A stretch of 64,000 nt of DNA from Lutjanus erythropterus. Lineage: Eukaryota; Chordata; Actinopteri; Lutjaniformes; Lutjanidae. Positions 1 through 13,300 of this stretch are shown here, one piece after another. Under the pieces are notes generated by a model. The model had not been told where the DNA came from, did no database searches, and saw only the letters and a program-made list of their open reading frames with translations. The stretch's first letter is position 1. Every line of letters begins with the position of its first letter. Location of the stretch: positions 9,874,764-9,938,763 of the forward strand of contig CM034600.1 of NCBI GenBank assembly GCA_020091685.1, given 5' to 3'. The position numbers were made by a program, and so were the translations under genes.

Positions 1-545
1 ATGTTACAAAACAATATGTGTATAGCAAGAAAAAAAACTGCCCTTTCAAGACAGACATAGCGATTTGAGAAGAGGCATGAAATTACAATGGTGGTCTTTT
101 GGAATGGACAGTCTAGGTCGGCCACAGCACATCAACTCACGTCACATTTCTTTATGGTGCATCTGACAGGCACTGAGAAGGGACCCACTGCTGATGCAAA
201 CTGGACAACTCCTTCCAGGTCCTCGTTGATCTGCAGGGATCAAATAATGGGACAATGTGTTGCTTCATAACAGCCTTGGCTACCGGGCACTGAACTCAGA
301 ATAAAGGCTTGACGTTGGATCAAACTGCAGAAATTTGATTCCAAAATAAAATAGTGGAACTAGAGCTGGCAAATAGAGAAAATAAGTGAATATAATAAGG
401 AATATCTCAGGCCTCTGTGCCTGTGCTCATAATGGCAATACACATATAATTAGCTAATGTGGATGTGAACACCCTAAAATTAAAGCTAACAACCAGCACC
501 TTAACCTTGTAGACATTATTTCATTTTAAATCCAATGTGCTCCAG

Positions 546-1036
546 CAGCAGTTCTCAACCCTTTTTAGTCATGACCCAAAAAGACTATGTGTGTCTGTCC
601 AGTCAGAACTAACACTTTGACACCCACAAACATAATCAGAATATCTGTTTTAAGGCAAATTATATCACTGGCACAGCAATGCAATGTAAAAAACATTCCC
701 CGCCCCTCATTTCCCATCATGCCTGCTGGACTGAGTAGTTTGTTGAGTTTGGTATTTTATGTTACAAAATGCAAATGTTACTTTTTGTCAGCATTTGTGT
801 CTGGTCAGTCCGTTATGTTGAAAATTGTTATTTTTGTGCTGATTTATAGTTTTAACCATTAATGAGTAGGCTGTTAAATTTCTTGAGGCCAGCTGTATTT
901 TGCAGTTTATTTTCAAGTGCTTGTTTCCTGGCTCTCATTCCATGCCACTTGCCACAATATGTTATTTTATCTTCCACAGCCATCTGGGGAACCTCAGAAT
1001 TTATCGCAGGTTCCCATTGGGGGTTGAGAACCACTG
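546..1036. mobile_element. hAT-Charlie-like non-autonomous element
   Basis: The left end CAGCAGTTCTCAACC and the right end GGTTGAGAACCACTG are inverted copies. They match the CAGTGGTTCTCAACC terminus typical of hAT-Charlie transposons. There is no transposase ORF inside. The expected 8-bp target duplications are not recognisable, so this is an old copy. It lies in the cfap74 intron after the last visible exon. Confidence 0.6.
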
Positions 1037-1320
1037 TGTAGGATACAGAGCCAACACAACAAAAAAAAAAGTGCCACTGACTGCACTGTTTTCATTTTTT
1101 AAAGGAATCAGTTAAAGGTGCATTGCAAAGCTATATGAACTGTGAATAAATGGTGACAGCTGCACAGACATGGGTTTATGAACTGCCGGAGAAAGTCTGC
1201 AAGGTTCTTTCCAGTTGTATATGTTTTGCCTGGTAAACATTGCAGACTCAAAAGGCGGTAAAACCAGTAAAACTTTAACATGTACTGTAGATGCCTAAAA
1301 GGAGGTGTGCTTTTACTAAC

Positions 1321-1387
1321 CATGGGTTGAAATACAGCCTGCATGTCACAGGACATCCCAGTAGATAAAGAACCAGGAGGCTCAAAG
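1321..1387 (-). CDS. cfap74: cfap74 coding exon 14 (ASH domain; last in window)
   Basis: 67 bases, acceptor TTGTGTTTCAG, donor GTTAGT. It encodes FEPPGSLSTGMSCDMQAVFQ plus PM, against FDPPGPLSAGMSCEVLVTFKPM in human. It is separated from the previous exon by a 10-kb intron, and the split asparagine codon joins cleanly. The next exon must lie beyond the left edge; I saw none in 1-1320. Confidence 0.92.
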
Positions 1388-4300
1388 CTGAAACACAATG
1401 AAGACAACATGTTTTTATAAAGTCTAGACAGAACAGAGCAGAATGCTGTTCTTGTGGTTTAAAGCTGGTTATCAAGGTTAAGAGATTTCTTAAGGGTATA
1501 GACATTAGCGCAACAAAAAAATATCTTGATACAGTACACAACTGTGACGATATCTATAAATTATAATATTTATATAATACATAATATGTTTTAATAAACT
1601 ATTTTTATATTAAAGACAGACAGAAGAAGCACTTGAAGTTCAAAGGAAAAACTTTATGTTAACAAAATAAATTACATTTTTTGAAGTTGTCATTTTTCTT
1701 TGTTTTTTTTTATGTCACAATAAATATTTTGTTGTGAACTATTTCTGGTGGTGTTATTGTACATTTTTTTTTGTTATCGGTACATCCCCAATAGATATAT
1801 TTCTGATGAGCAACATAATGTCAAGTAGTGTTTGTTGTGTCAGTAGATCAAGTATGAGTCTTTGCATGGCCTCACACATATGTTTACAGCAAAAACATAA
1901 GGAAGAATCAAAGGAAACATTTTGTTTTCAGCAGTGGGAAATACATGATGTATTCAACAAAAGATCAGATGAAATGCTCAAGTATGATGAATCTCCTGAG
2001 AGTGGAGGAGACAAGCAGAAGGCAGAGCCAAGGTCAAAAGTCAACTTGGTGCTCAGTTTGCACGGAGCAAAAAGCAAAGAAAAGAAAGAGTTACTGTTCC
2101 ATATGAAAACACTGCAGTGTGGAACAAAATGGTCAGGAATTATTTCACAGTCAAATCTTATTATATCGTTCTATAAACCATGGCAGAAAACAAAAGTATA
2201 TTTCCAGAAAAAAAAAAGAAACATGAGGAACGCAAGCTGTTTCAAAACAACATGTGTATCTCACAGCACGTTTCTACCAACCCTAATGCTGCCCTCAGGA
2301 ACTTGACAACTTGCCGCCCTCCCAGAGACACAAGAAGAGAGCCGATCAATATGAATACAGCAGGCAGCCAGCCAGAGACAAAGGGAGGATTCTCAAAATT
2401 CAATAGAAAAACAAAAAGTTAGAATAATACAACTATGAGCATAATTAGGAAGCAGCTACAGTAACAGAATATGATGGATATCAAGCAAGCTTGTCATTAG
2501 GTCTTGGTAATGGACCTGTTACAAAGTTAGAAAAATGTGCAGATTATGAAATCTCTTTTGTTCTAAGTTGTTTTGGCCTGAAGTTGGAAAGCTGAGTGTT
2601 TTTCATGTTTTTTTTATGTCAACTTTTCAAACTTTGTGAAGAAAGAGAATGAACAGTTATACACCATCAAGGATATTCAGATAAAAAAAAATATAAAAGA
2701 CAGCACGCAGCGTACAGTAATTGAAGTCAAACTGAAATTCGCATGACTTTTTTCTAAGAATCACAAGAAATTTAAGTTGTGTTATTTTTTCTGTAACAAC
2801 AGCAACCCCTCCATTAGTGTTCTCAAATGTTTGGCTCCAACTGACAACAGACCTTTTTCACAGCAGCCATTTTGACATGAAAAAGTAGGTAAACACAGGT
2901 GTTACCAATTAAACTAATTAATGTTCTTCTGCTATTGTGCATGTTGGCTCACTGAAAGGACTCTGCTACACTTATCATTATGACTGATAACACCTGTGTC
3001 TAGTTTAATATCAATATGGCTGCCGTGAAAGGCGTCTATGTCATTACTGTAATTTGGTTGGTCCAATATGTGTGTAAACAGGCACAAAATAATCAGTTAA
3101 CATCAGTTACATCGCAGTTCCAAGGCTGCCTGAGTCAGGTTAGATTTTCATTGACCATGGCGGTTTTTTAAAGCTTCTACAAGGAAGTTTAATATTCTGT
3201 TAATTTTGGAGGCCCGTATGGACAACAGGTGCCATGTTTATGATGTAATAACCACAAAATATTACATCAAAAATTATCTGAAGAAAAATCTCCTCCTGCT
3301 TGGTAGGTGTAAAGGACTATACAAAAATAGCTGATCTTCTCACAGCTGGCCTTGTTAACTTATATAGGTCATACAGAGGCATCAGTAATAAACTGTTTCA
3401 TAAGCAGTTAAAAACTCCTTGTAGTAGCTTTAAAAATGAAGAAAACAACTCCCATGATCCCAACCTGCAACTTTTGTTATTTTAATGTGAGAGAGACTCA
3501 ATGCAGCAGAACTTATATATTGCGTTTTAAATGCATTATCAATAGCAGGCATTCAATCAAACTGGGTTTCTGTTTCTAACTTACTCCCTCCTCTTGTCAC
3601 TATCACCTTTCCAAACTTGCACCTGCTGCAGTGCCTGCAGTTTTTTTCGTCCGTATAACATGGTTTTCAGTGGTCCGCTTGTGATCACTGGCCCATTTTC
3701 ACTGGCCAGTTTGCTATTCTAGCCTTATTGGCTACAAAAATGCAGGTTTGGATAATAATTCAAATTATATGCCTACTCAGTAATGAATTATGATTTCAGA
3801 AGTAGTGAGGCAGATTACATAGTGTAATGCATACTTAAATAATCGAAAAATTACCGAGGTACAAGCACCCAAAAAATGACTTTATTACAGTAACATGGGT
3901 AGTTGTAATTGGAAGTCACCTTCCATGGAACACCATGGAAGTTGACAGCGTATCTCCTAGCAACGCTGGCTCTCAAATGTTAATTAAACACTGGCATGGG
4001 AAAAGCCCCCCATGGAGGCTTGCAGCCTGGTGTTGTTTATACAAATATGTCCAAAAATCTCTTTTGAAAAATAGAAAATGATGCATATTAGCTGCAGTAT
4101 GATATTAGTTCAGAAGAGACGACTTGTTGTCTACACAAAGAATCTTCTGTTCTGAAACATAGTTTCAGTAGCTTTGACAAACAGAAAAACTACAACATAA
4201 TTAGCAATCTGTGTATGTTATCACCAACACCAGTGGGAAATGGACCATTATGTTTGGTTTGAGCCAGTTGGTTGAAGTTTTCGGTCCAGCTGTCAGGTGA

Positions 4301-7300
4301 ATAACTTGGAGCAGACCGGCTGGAACTGCCATCCAGCTCACCACTGTGAACTGGAAGTGTATGAAAGGACTCCACCTGGTTGGGTAAATCTGGTGGTAAT
4401 TATAAATGTCACATTGCACTTTCATCAGTTTCTCTTTTTTTGGGCTAATTTTCTTCCTTATTGGTACCATCCTTCTTTCCTAGCTTCAAAACAGGTGGTA
4501 TGAAACGACACGTGAAGAAAAAAATAGAACAGTTCACTAGGGATTTAATGCTGAGTGAGGCACTGTTTGAAAAAGACTGCTGGAGCCCTATATAAAGTGC
4601 TGCAAATGAGGCCATACTGTACAGTATATCTCTTACAGAAGACTGGAGCAATAAAGCTGATTCTGTGGCTGTACAGTATTACTTACTATGCCGTGTGTTG
4701 TATTATACATTCTGGCCGCTCCCCATTGGCTTCTCTTACAGTAAATCAATAAGCACTCTAAGTTCATTATTCAGTTCAACAGAGCCAAAACACCCTCACA
4801 CTCATAACCACTTCTGTGAGCAATCAGTGGAGCATCACAACTTTCACTATGTGTGTGAATATTACTTGAATAATGTTGCAGTCGTCCTTAATTCACAGAA
4901 GTTAAATATTGCTCTCTTTCTGGTGGCGACAGCATAATGTATATTTCTGTACTGCAGCTTTAGGAACTATATGAAAGCTGTGACAAGAATGTTTCTGAGG
5001 CAGCTTTTTGGGTTCATTTATCAAAACCTCAGAGAACAATTTCCTTCCAGTGGGTCTTTGCGCAGGTGAGAATGACGGTATTCAAGCTACCAAAACCACA
5101 ATGAAAGTGCTTGAAAATATAATAAGTGGTCTGAGGTCTGGATTATTTTTGATCAGAAAGAAATATGGGTCTATTATTGGATATAAAGCCCGACTGTAGT
5201 TTTTACTGATGCTCCTATTAAACAATTTCTTTGTAGACTCTCAGTCGGACTACCAAGGAAGATAAATAAAACAGCAAGCACAGTTAAGTGCTGCATGGTT
5301 TTCTGATGTCAGCCACTGGAATAAACTTCCCTTTGACAGATTACAAACGCTGGAGAATGTGAAAAGGCCAACCAACCAAACCAAGGTTTTTTATTTTATT
5401 TAGCATAGTCCCAAGAATATATGGCTGTCAAGATTGTGCCTTTTTCACAGTGACAAAGTCTTTGAGACAAATCAAAAGGCTGATAGACTATTTTACTTTG
5501 AAGATAACTCTCAAAGGATGAAACTTCACTTCCAGGTAAAATTAAATAGAGTTTTCTCTGATCTCAGTTGGAGCTTGCATGTAAAGCATACTGACTGCCA
5601 ATTCTGAGATCACACAGTTTTGAATATAACAAGCAAGGAAAGCTCTGCAACCACCTAATTCTGGAGAGTCAGTTAATATCTACAACTACTGGATGGATTG
5701 CCCTGTAATTTTGTACATTCATGGTCCCCAGAGGGAGAAGCCTACTGACGTTGCTGATCCCTTCACTTTCCCAAGGGTGCCACCATAAGGCATGGCATTT
5801 GTCTGTTTGGCACAAAATGTCTCAAGAGCTACAGGATGGATTCCCGTGAAATTTGGTGCAGACGTTCATGTTCCCCAAAGGATGACCTGTAATAAAGTTG
5901 GAGATTCCCAGACTTTTCATAAGCGCCATCATCGGGGCAAAACTTTTAATGTGTCCGGTACTGGAGGTTTATGACTACAATACCTGACATTCCAGTTAGC
6001 TTCAGCTGTATGTTCTACTTAGTGCTCACTAGCAAATGTTAGCAATCTAACTTGCCAAACTAATATTGCAAACATGGCTAATATTACCTGCTGTTTAGAA
6101 AACCAGAAAGTAAAAAAAATGAAACAAAACAAAAAATAGAAAAAAAAAAAAACTCTTTGAGAAACTTATCTTTTTCAAAACAGAACGCAGGACATGTAAT
6201 TTAATTTCAGATACAACTATGTATTGTAGAGGTCTTCTTGGGTCATCTTGGTTCCTAGTAGTCTGATCAAGTCCAGGAAGGGTCTCAATAAATTACTGCA
6301 GGTCTTAGGTCAATGCAGGGCTTCTACAGGTTTCGACAACTTAATTTTAAGACTCTTTAACACCTTTTTAAGGCCATTATAAATGTGATTCTACTTCACA
6401 TCCATACCAGCACAAAAGGCATGCACAACATGATTTAATATGACTGATGTTTAGCTTTTGTGTACTAACACACAATTTAATTTCAGCTGGTCTTGAGGGT
6501 TCCTTCTGAATTTGTATGTTGCTTGAATAGTCTTGTCATTAATGAACTTCCACAGACTGGTATCCAGAATTAAACAATGTATCTTATCCTAGCATGATTT
6601 GGACCAAATTAAATAAATTGGAGGTGTGATCTCACTCTCGGATTATGTTGAGTACCACCATTTCTACTACAGTTAGGCTTTATCTCACAACAGACCACAG
6701 AGGGGTGTCTTCCTCTCAGCCAGTCATATGGCATACATGCTAAGAAGTAACACTAATTGCAAAAACACAGATTCTATAGAATGGCTTTTCACCAAGTCTG
6801 GAAAGCCTCAGCTGTTGTGGTTTTTGTCCCAGTAGTGAAAAGACACAGTAGAGCCCATTCTGGCACAAAAGCACAACGCATGTACACTGGACGAGGGGGG
6901 GCGTAGGGGAATGGGAAGCCATTTTTAGAAATTCAGGGGGCGCTCAGGGAACCATGGGCTGGTGCGAAAAAGCCCAGTGTGCTCCTGGTTCATGTTTCTC
7001 TCTCTCTCCTGCTGTGATAGTGTTTAGCTGGGTGAGCAGTAAAGGCTTTGCAGTTGTCACGACTGATCTTAATATTTTAGGTTTCAATGTGTGAATAACC
7101 TGCATTTTTTTTCACAAAACAGACACCGAATAGTAGTGGCAGAAACAAGGGAATTCTTGAGCATGCGTAAGCAGAAATCAGTTTTTAAATTTGACGTTTA
7201 AAACACAGGAAGCTACATTATTCCTACACTATTATATCTATTTTCCTGCTGCACTTATGGTGGTGTTAATGGTTACAATGGTTGGATATGTACATTAAAA

Positions 7301-10300
7301 AAAATATGTGTGGTGATGCTGTGCCCTAAAAACCACTGGGTTAAAAATGTAACCCAGCGTGAGTCAATATAGCGCTGATGCAATAATGGGTCAATTTTTT
7401 ACCCCAGTGATTTGAAGAGAGAGGGTTGTTCAAGATAAGAAATGCCTGTTTTTTATGTTTTTTAAGCTGGATGAGTCATGCAAACATTTGTCACGACTAG
7501 TTCCAATATTGTGTGAATAATCAGTGGGCTGTACATACAATAAAACACAACAAACTCGAACAATAGACCTAGATTGTATGATGGGCCCAATATATTGGCA
7601 GAAATCAGGCGAACCTGACAGCATCAGCTGTCTTTCTGATTACTGGAACACGACTACATTTAAACTATGATTATGTGATTATGTAACATAAGCTAAAGTG
7701 CAGTAATAAGCAATTACAGTACAAGGTAATGGGACACTGAATTTCCTTTCATTTCCCAAGACTCTCTTGAGTTAGTTGCTTTAAAGACATCATCATAATA
7801 CGACCTATGAGAGAACGAAGGGAATGGGATGACAAGCAGAAAAAAACAAACACATCTTCTGACGAGGTGAGGTCTGTTTACTTCTTGTTTTACTTTTACT
7901 TTACTTAAACCGCTGAAATGCTTTTCTGTGAAGTGCTAAGACATGCAATGGTGGCACAAGTAGAGAAGAGTCATGTAGTCAGACCACAAGTGTAAACTTT
8001 GTAATGTCAGTTATACAGCAATATCTATCTTTATCTTTTTTCTTACATTTGCCACCATTAACCTTGATGCAAAGCTACAACAAATCCTGATCATGAATCT
8101 TCATAACCCCAGATATCTAAGTCACTCGGTGGTTATAAAGTTCATTACCATCACAGGATGGTAAGCATTCATTCTAACTTACTTTTAGGATGAAAACAGA
8201 GGAGCAACGTCAGGCCGGTTGTAAAATAACTAAAAACACCAACTACTAAGACATTTTTTTTCTATTTAAGTCAATACAAACCATGTAAAACTAGAAGAGT
8301 CCTCTCAGTAGAGAGCAGATCTCCACATGGTGTGCCTGGAGGCATGTGTGTGTGGAACAGGGAGTGCAGGGCAGGCTGTGTGTCCAGCATTTATACATAA
8401 GGGTAGTGAAATTAAGGGGAGACTACTTTCCCTGATGTCACAGTTTGTTCAATAGGGAATCATTATGGAAATAGTGGGATGTAAATGCAGGAATTGCACA
8501 CTGAATATTCAATTTAAGCGACGTTTAGGATGTCTAAACCCTGGAAAAGTTCAGGAAAACATGTGGAAGCTGCTGAATCTTACAGAGAAGGACTTGGTCA
8601 GCAGGGCAGAGCAGGATATTTTGAGAAATGAAGGTTCTAAGGTAACGAAAATCCTGGCTGGCTCCTTCGTCTTGGAATGACCCGACAATTTTGCCCTCTA
8701 TTTTTTATTGTGACAGAGTGAACTACCTTGTTTTTTCATCTAGCTTGTACACAGATGAAAACCTTAAGTGTTACAAAAGTTTGGAAGCCTACAACCAGAT
8801 GGTGTGTGGACGATGAGAGAGGCACTGTATCAGCTCATCAATGACGTGTGTATTGTGATACCCAAGAGAAGTGATCAACTGATCTTTACATTTTGGACAT
8901 TTAACGAAATATTTAAGACTGTGAGGATTTCCTTGATATATCAGCAAATCCCCTGATTATATTGATTATATTCAACTGAGTAAAGGCGTGTTTTAAAGCT
9001 TATGAATTTAATTTATGTCAGTGAATAATGAATAGAGTGAGAAACAGGTGCAACAGGGAACCAAATAAGATTTGTCCTGACAGAAGAAAATATTTGATTG
9101 TAATTAGTTATGTAGTGCTAATTAATTTAATGTAGAAAAGCAGAACAGGCAGCACCTGTTAGTGTCTTTATTAATTTAATTACTTTGAATTCTGTTTCAG
9201 AAAGTATAATCGAGAAAAATCTGTACTGTTGTGTTTCAGTAATACGTAAGGGAGATAGAAACTTGAGTGGGTATAATGTCCTCTATACAGTATGTGTGCA
9301 TTCACCCGTTCAATAAGAAAGTGCATGTTCGATACATGTGAGTTAAGCCCAGAGGACTAAAGGGTGATATGTTCAGACAAGTGGTCCAGCACGAAGGCTC
9401 AAGAACAGCATCACTAGTTTCCAGCTGACCCCGCTGTAGCCTGGGAGACTCCTCACTCAGTCAGGCAGAAAGAAGAGAGACGAAGAAACCACATCAAGTC
9501 ATGGGGGAGCTGATGGGAAAGTGATACACAGTGAGTGACCTGGAGAACAATGCATCTCTGCTCGGCCTGTGGGCTGCTGGCAGGCTGAGAGAGGAGATAG
9601 CAGAGACGTAGACTGACTCACTGAGCTGAGTCTCATAAGAGGAGCTGTGAGCGTGGTGATCCATATGTGGGAGGACAGGCTTTGCTTTCACGTCCACTCC
9701 ATCGTCTTTTAAAATGACAAGAAGTGGTTGTATTAAATTCCTAAGTGGCGATACGTGAGCAGATGTTTCCATGTGATAATAGAAGCTGTTCAACATATAG
9801 TGCGTTTATAGGAGCTTAAACATTTGTTGTTGTAAACACTTCTAGCTCTGGTGTTGCCGCAATACCAGAATTCTGGCTTTGGACCCAAATTGTAGATATT
9901 CAAAACAACTACAATACTCTAACCCACGAGAAAAAGCATGAAGCAATCCCACTGAACAACTGTGCTTAATTTTGTATCTTTATTTGGGTGTCTCTTTCGT
10001 CACTGTGTGATGATATTTAGATATTTTCCTCAGATGGGATTCAGTTTAGGTTCTGGTGGGCTGCTACTGTGTGAGTGTTTGCCCCCACACATCTGTCCCA
10101 CTGTGACACATAGAGGCAAACTGGAGTTCCTGGCTTCTTTTAAAGATCTACTCTGTAAGTTTGGAATTTGTGTAATAAACCAAAATACTGCATTTGGAGT
10201 GATGGGGTGCTCTATAAGTATAATAGAATGACACCTCAAAGGTAAAGTTCAACAAATTAGGCATTACACCTCCAGTAGGGAGTTAACTCTGGTCATGTGC

Positions 10301-13300
10301 CACACATGATCATTCTGCTGTAAGGGAGAAATGCCCTGCCTTGTTTGCGTTGCTTTAAACCAATCACAAACATCTTGGGCGGTGCTAAGCCCAGGATGCA
10401 GCGATGGCGCTCCTGAAAAATAGTGTCATGGGGGAACTTGTTTTGGTGGAACACCTGCACATTGGGAGGAGAGCTCTGGCATTAAAATGACTTAATCACC
10501 CCAAAAAAGAAAGGTAACCACCGTTAGCTTGTTTATGTTTGTGCCATTAGCTTCCCAGGTGCTAATTTCCAATTTTCAGTGTGCAGGTTGCTGCTCGGAG
10601 GTTGTTGTTTCCCATAGACAGAGGAAGCCACGATATCAACTGAAACTAAGCAACCAATGGCAGGCTTATACTTGCTGTGTGCATCCTGTGAGTCGGACTA
10701 CAGTCTGGGTAATGTAGGCACCTGATTTTGACGTGAAAGAGGAAGGAATGTAAGAAAAGAGATGATACCCCTGGCTGTGCATCAATTTTGTGATGTTTTA
10801 AAAAATTATTAACTGTCAAATGTGAATGCATCCATGTTTTAGGAGAGTAATGTTAAATTGGTGGACTGTCCTCTTAAGCTTGTTCATCTTGGCCACTGTA
10901 GAATGCTGTTTCACAGCTGGGGACACATCACATACTACTTTGTTTTGAAAATGTACAGTACTTGTATTAAAACTAGTCAGCAGGATTAAGAATTCTACCT
11001 ATTAAACATATTAATTTAGAGCTTTCGATCACAACTTATGGTCCGACTCATTTCATTATTCTTCCTTACATTTTTTGTTTTGTGTTTGTCTCAATTGTTT
11101 GTTTCTAAGGTCAGAAGAGAACTTTCACATTAAATATCACACAAAAAAAGTTTTTATATTACAACCATATGTGGATATGATGGGAGGTGTTTGTTGCATA
11201 TCAGCACCATGATGTTCTTGTTGTAGTTCCTGTAACTGTGTGAGTGCATTTTGTAAATGTTTGTCATACTGCTATGTTTGTCTTGATGTTTGTCCAACTT
11301 TCTCTCCCACATGCACTACATCATGGTCACTACCATCATCTGTTTATGGACTCTGAAAATGTAAAAATCTTACTTGATAGAGATAAAATGCTTCAGATGG
11401 CTGGAGACCCCGAGAAGCTTGCAGTGGTTAGTGGTGTAACTGATGTTAGTCAGGACGATTTTCTTCTTATACGTTTTCCCCACTTCAAAGTCCTAAAACA
11501 GATCAATTACTGTAATGTTAAATTAAATTAAATCCGGCAACAAAAGTTGAACAATCAAAAATATACTGTTAATTTGACTTTAAACAGGAAAAGGGCAAAT
11601 TACAAGCATGCAAGCTGATTAACATTTGTTTTACTAAAAGACATAATTTTTTCATAAGTTTTTTCAGTAGTGATGTTTTTATAGATCTGGTAGTGTGGTA
11701 CCTTGAAGAGAATGACCTCTGGTTTGCTGATGAATGGAGGCCCTTTCAATTCTTTCCCTTGAATTTTTTTAACAGGCATGTTGAGCTTCCCACTGGCCAT
11801 CGCAGGTTCCTCCTGCTGCACTTCTGGCTGCACCAGTGTAGGTTTCTCATTCAGGAGCTTCTGTAACCACACAGGGGAGGCATCTGGTAAAGTCATTATA
11901 AATAATCACTACAATAAAACTGGATAATTGTAGCATAACAAACTTAAAATTCACTGATATAAGCATGTCTCTTTATATGAAACTGATTGAAAAGAAAGGC
12001 AGAAGTAGGAAAGTTTTTACAGTTGCTGTTGTTTGGTGTTTTTCTTTGATTTTCTCCTCTGTATGCTGTGGCTGTGGCATGAATACAAACTGCGCACATT
12101 CTCCTCTGTCTGATTGATTGGAAACCACATGTCATAAAGTGGACAAAAGATGAAACATCATTTAATGTATGGTTATGAAATGAAATGTAGATTAAAATAA
12201 TAGGCTTGGTCTGCTGTAATATTAACTGGCTGACATCATCTGTATATAAACATGGAGCTTTATCTTTACCTAAAATAAATGACACTTTTTTCCAGTGTCA
12301 AAAAATCATTTTCAATTGTGCAAAACTGATATCTGACATCAGTTTTTAAAATATTATGGGCATTATATGGTTATAGTATATAGTAAATAATGGCAGCTAT
12401 TAACTTAATGTATACATCGATACAGACATAAATGCTGGCCGTTAGGTTACAAGAAACTTGAGTACAGAAATGGTAAAGATACATTTGAGGTGATTTAATA
12501 AAGATGTTGCTAGAGTTAGTATAGTATAGTTTGTTCACCAGACAGCACAGACAAAATGTCCCACTGCATATCATTCAATAAACAATAATATGATGGAGCT
12601 TTTAAAAAGGTATTTGTTCTGTCCAGTGTTGGGCAGTAATGTATTACCCAGTAATATATTATTGTAATATTATTACTTTTTCCAGTAGTAAGAAATGTAA
12701 CAGATAACAATCCAAAACAGTAATTATATTGCAGTCGTGAATTCAAGTAACTTTAGGATACTGAGTTACTTTTTGACCTAGGCAGGCTCATCTTATGATG
12801 ACGTGTACATGCAGCAGGTGAGAGCAGACCATGTCAGCCTTTAGCCAAAAAGCTAAACACAGGATGAAGGATGAGGGAGAGGGACAGGCATAATTTCCAC
12901 AAGTGAAAGTACTGTCATTACTTTGAGTTTGTTTGGCTCCTTGAGAGAGAGAATATGCTGTGATCTAATCTGAAGGCCTCACTCAGAGAAGAAGATTTTG
13001 TTTCAACCACAGCCCACATCTGCACAGCTAACAACAAAAGCTGTCTGGGTGTTCATTGGATCAGCAGTTCAACTTTAGAGTGCAACAAGCATGCTAATAA
13101 CATAAAACAGCAATATATACAATGTAACAAGTGATGTAACTAATTACTTTTGATACAAACTGATAGGTTAAATAATTTTGTTACTTTTTAAAGGAGTAAT
13201 ACATAAAAAGTAACTTATTACACTTACTAAGTAACTTGCCCAACACCGGTTATGTCTTTGTTTATCTGCCAAAATATATTTATTGAATTTTAAAACCCCT

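Larger units (their letters stand above)
1388..11373 (-). other. cfap74: cfap74 large intron (about 10 kb)
   Basis: Non-coding between coding exons 13 and 14; the split codon joins directly, so no extra exon is required. It contains one family B MITE copy, an inverted copy of a common teleost repeat (5681-6090), a small hairpin element (7334-7409), a local imperfect duplication (7010-7620) and a dispersed-repeat-like block (10240-10880). The rest shows AT-rich sequence and nothing recognisable. Confidence 0.8.

Noticed and set aside
1734-2306. Plus-strand ORF of 190 codons in a cfap74 intron
   Set aside because: Composition is Ser/Lys-rich without any recognisable motif. It opens in a T-rich tract, and no splice-site or neighbouring-exon context supports it. 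I treat it as chance.
11244-11531. Plus-strand ORF of 95 codons
   Set aside because: It is the antisense shadow of cfap74 coding exon 13, whose minus-strand translation is clearly conserved.
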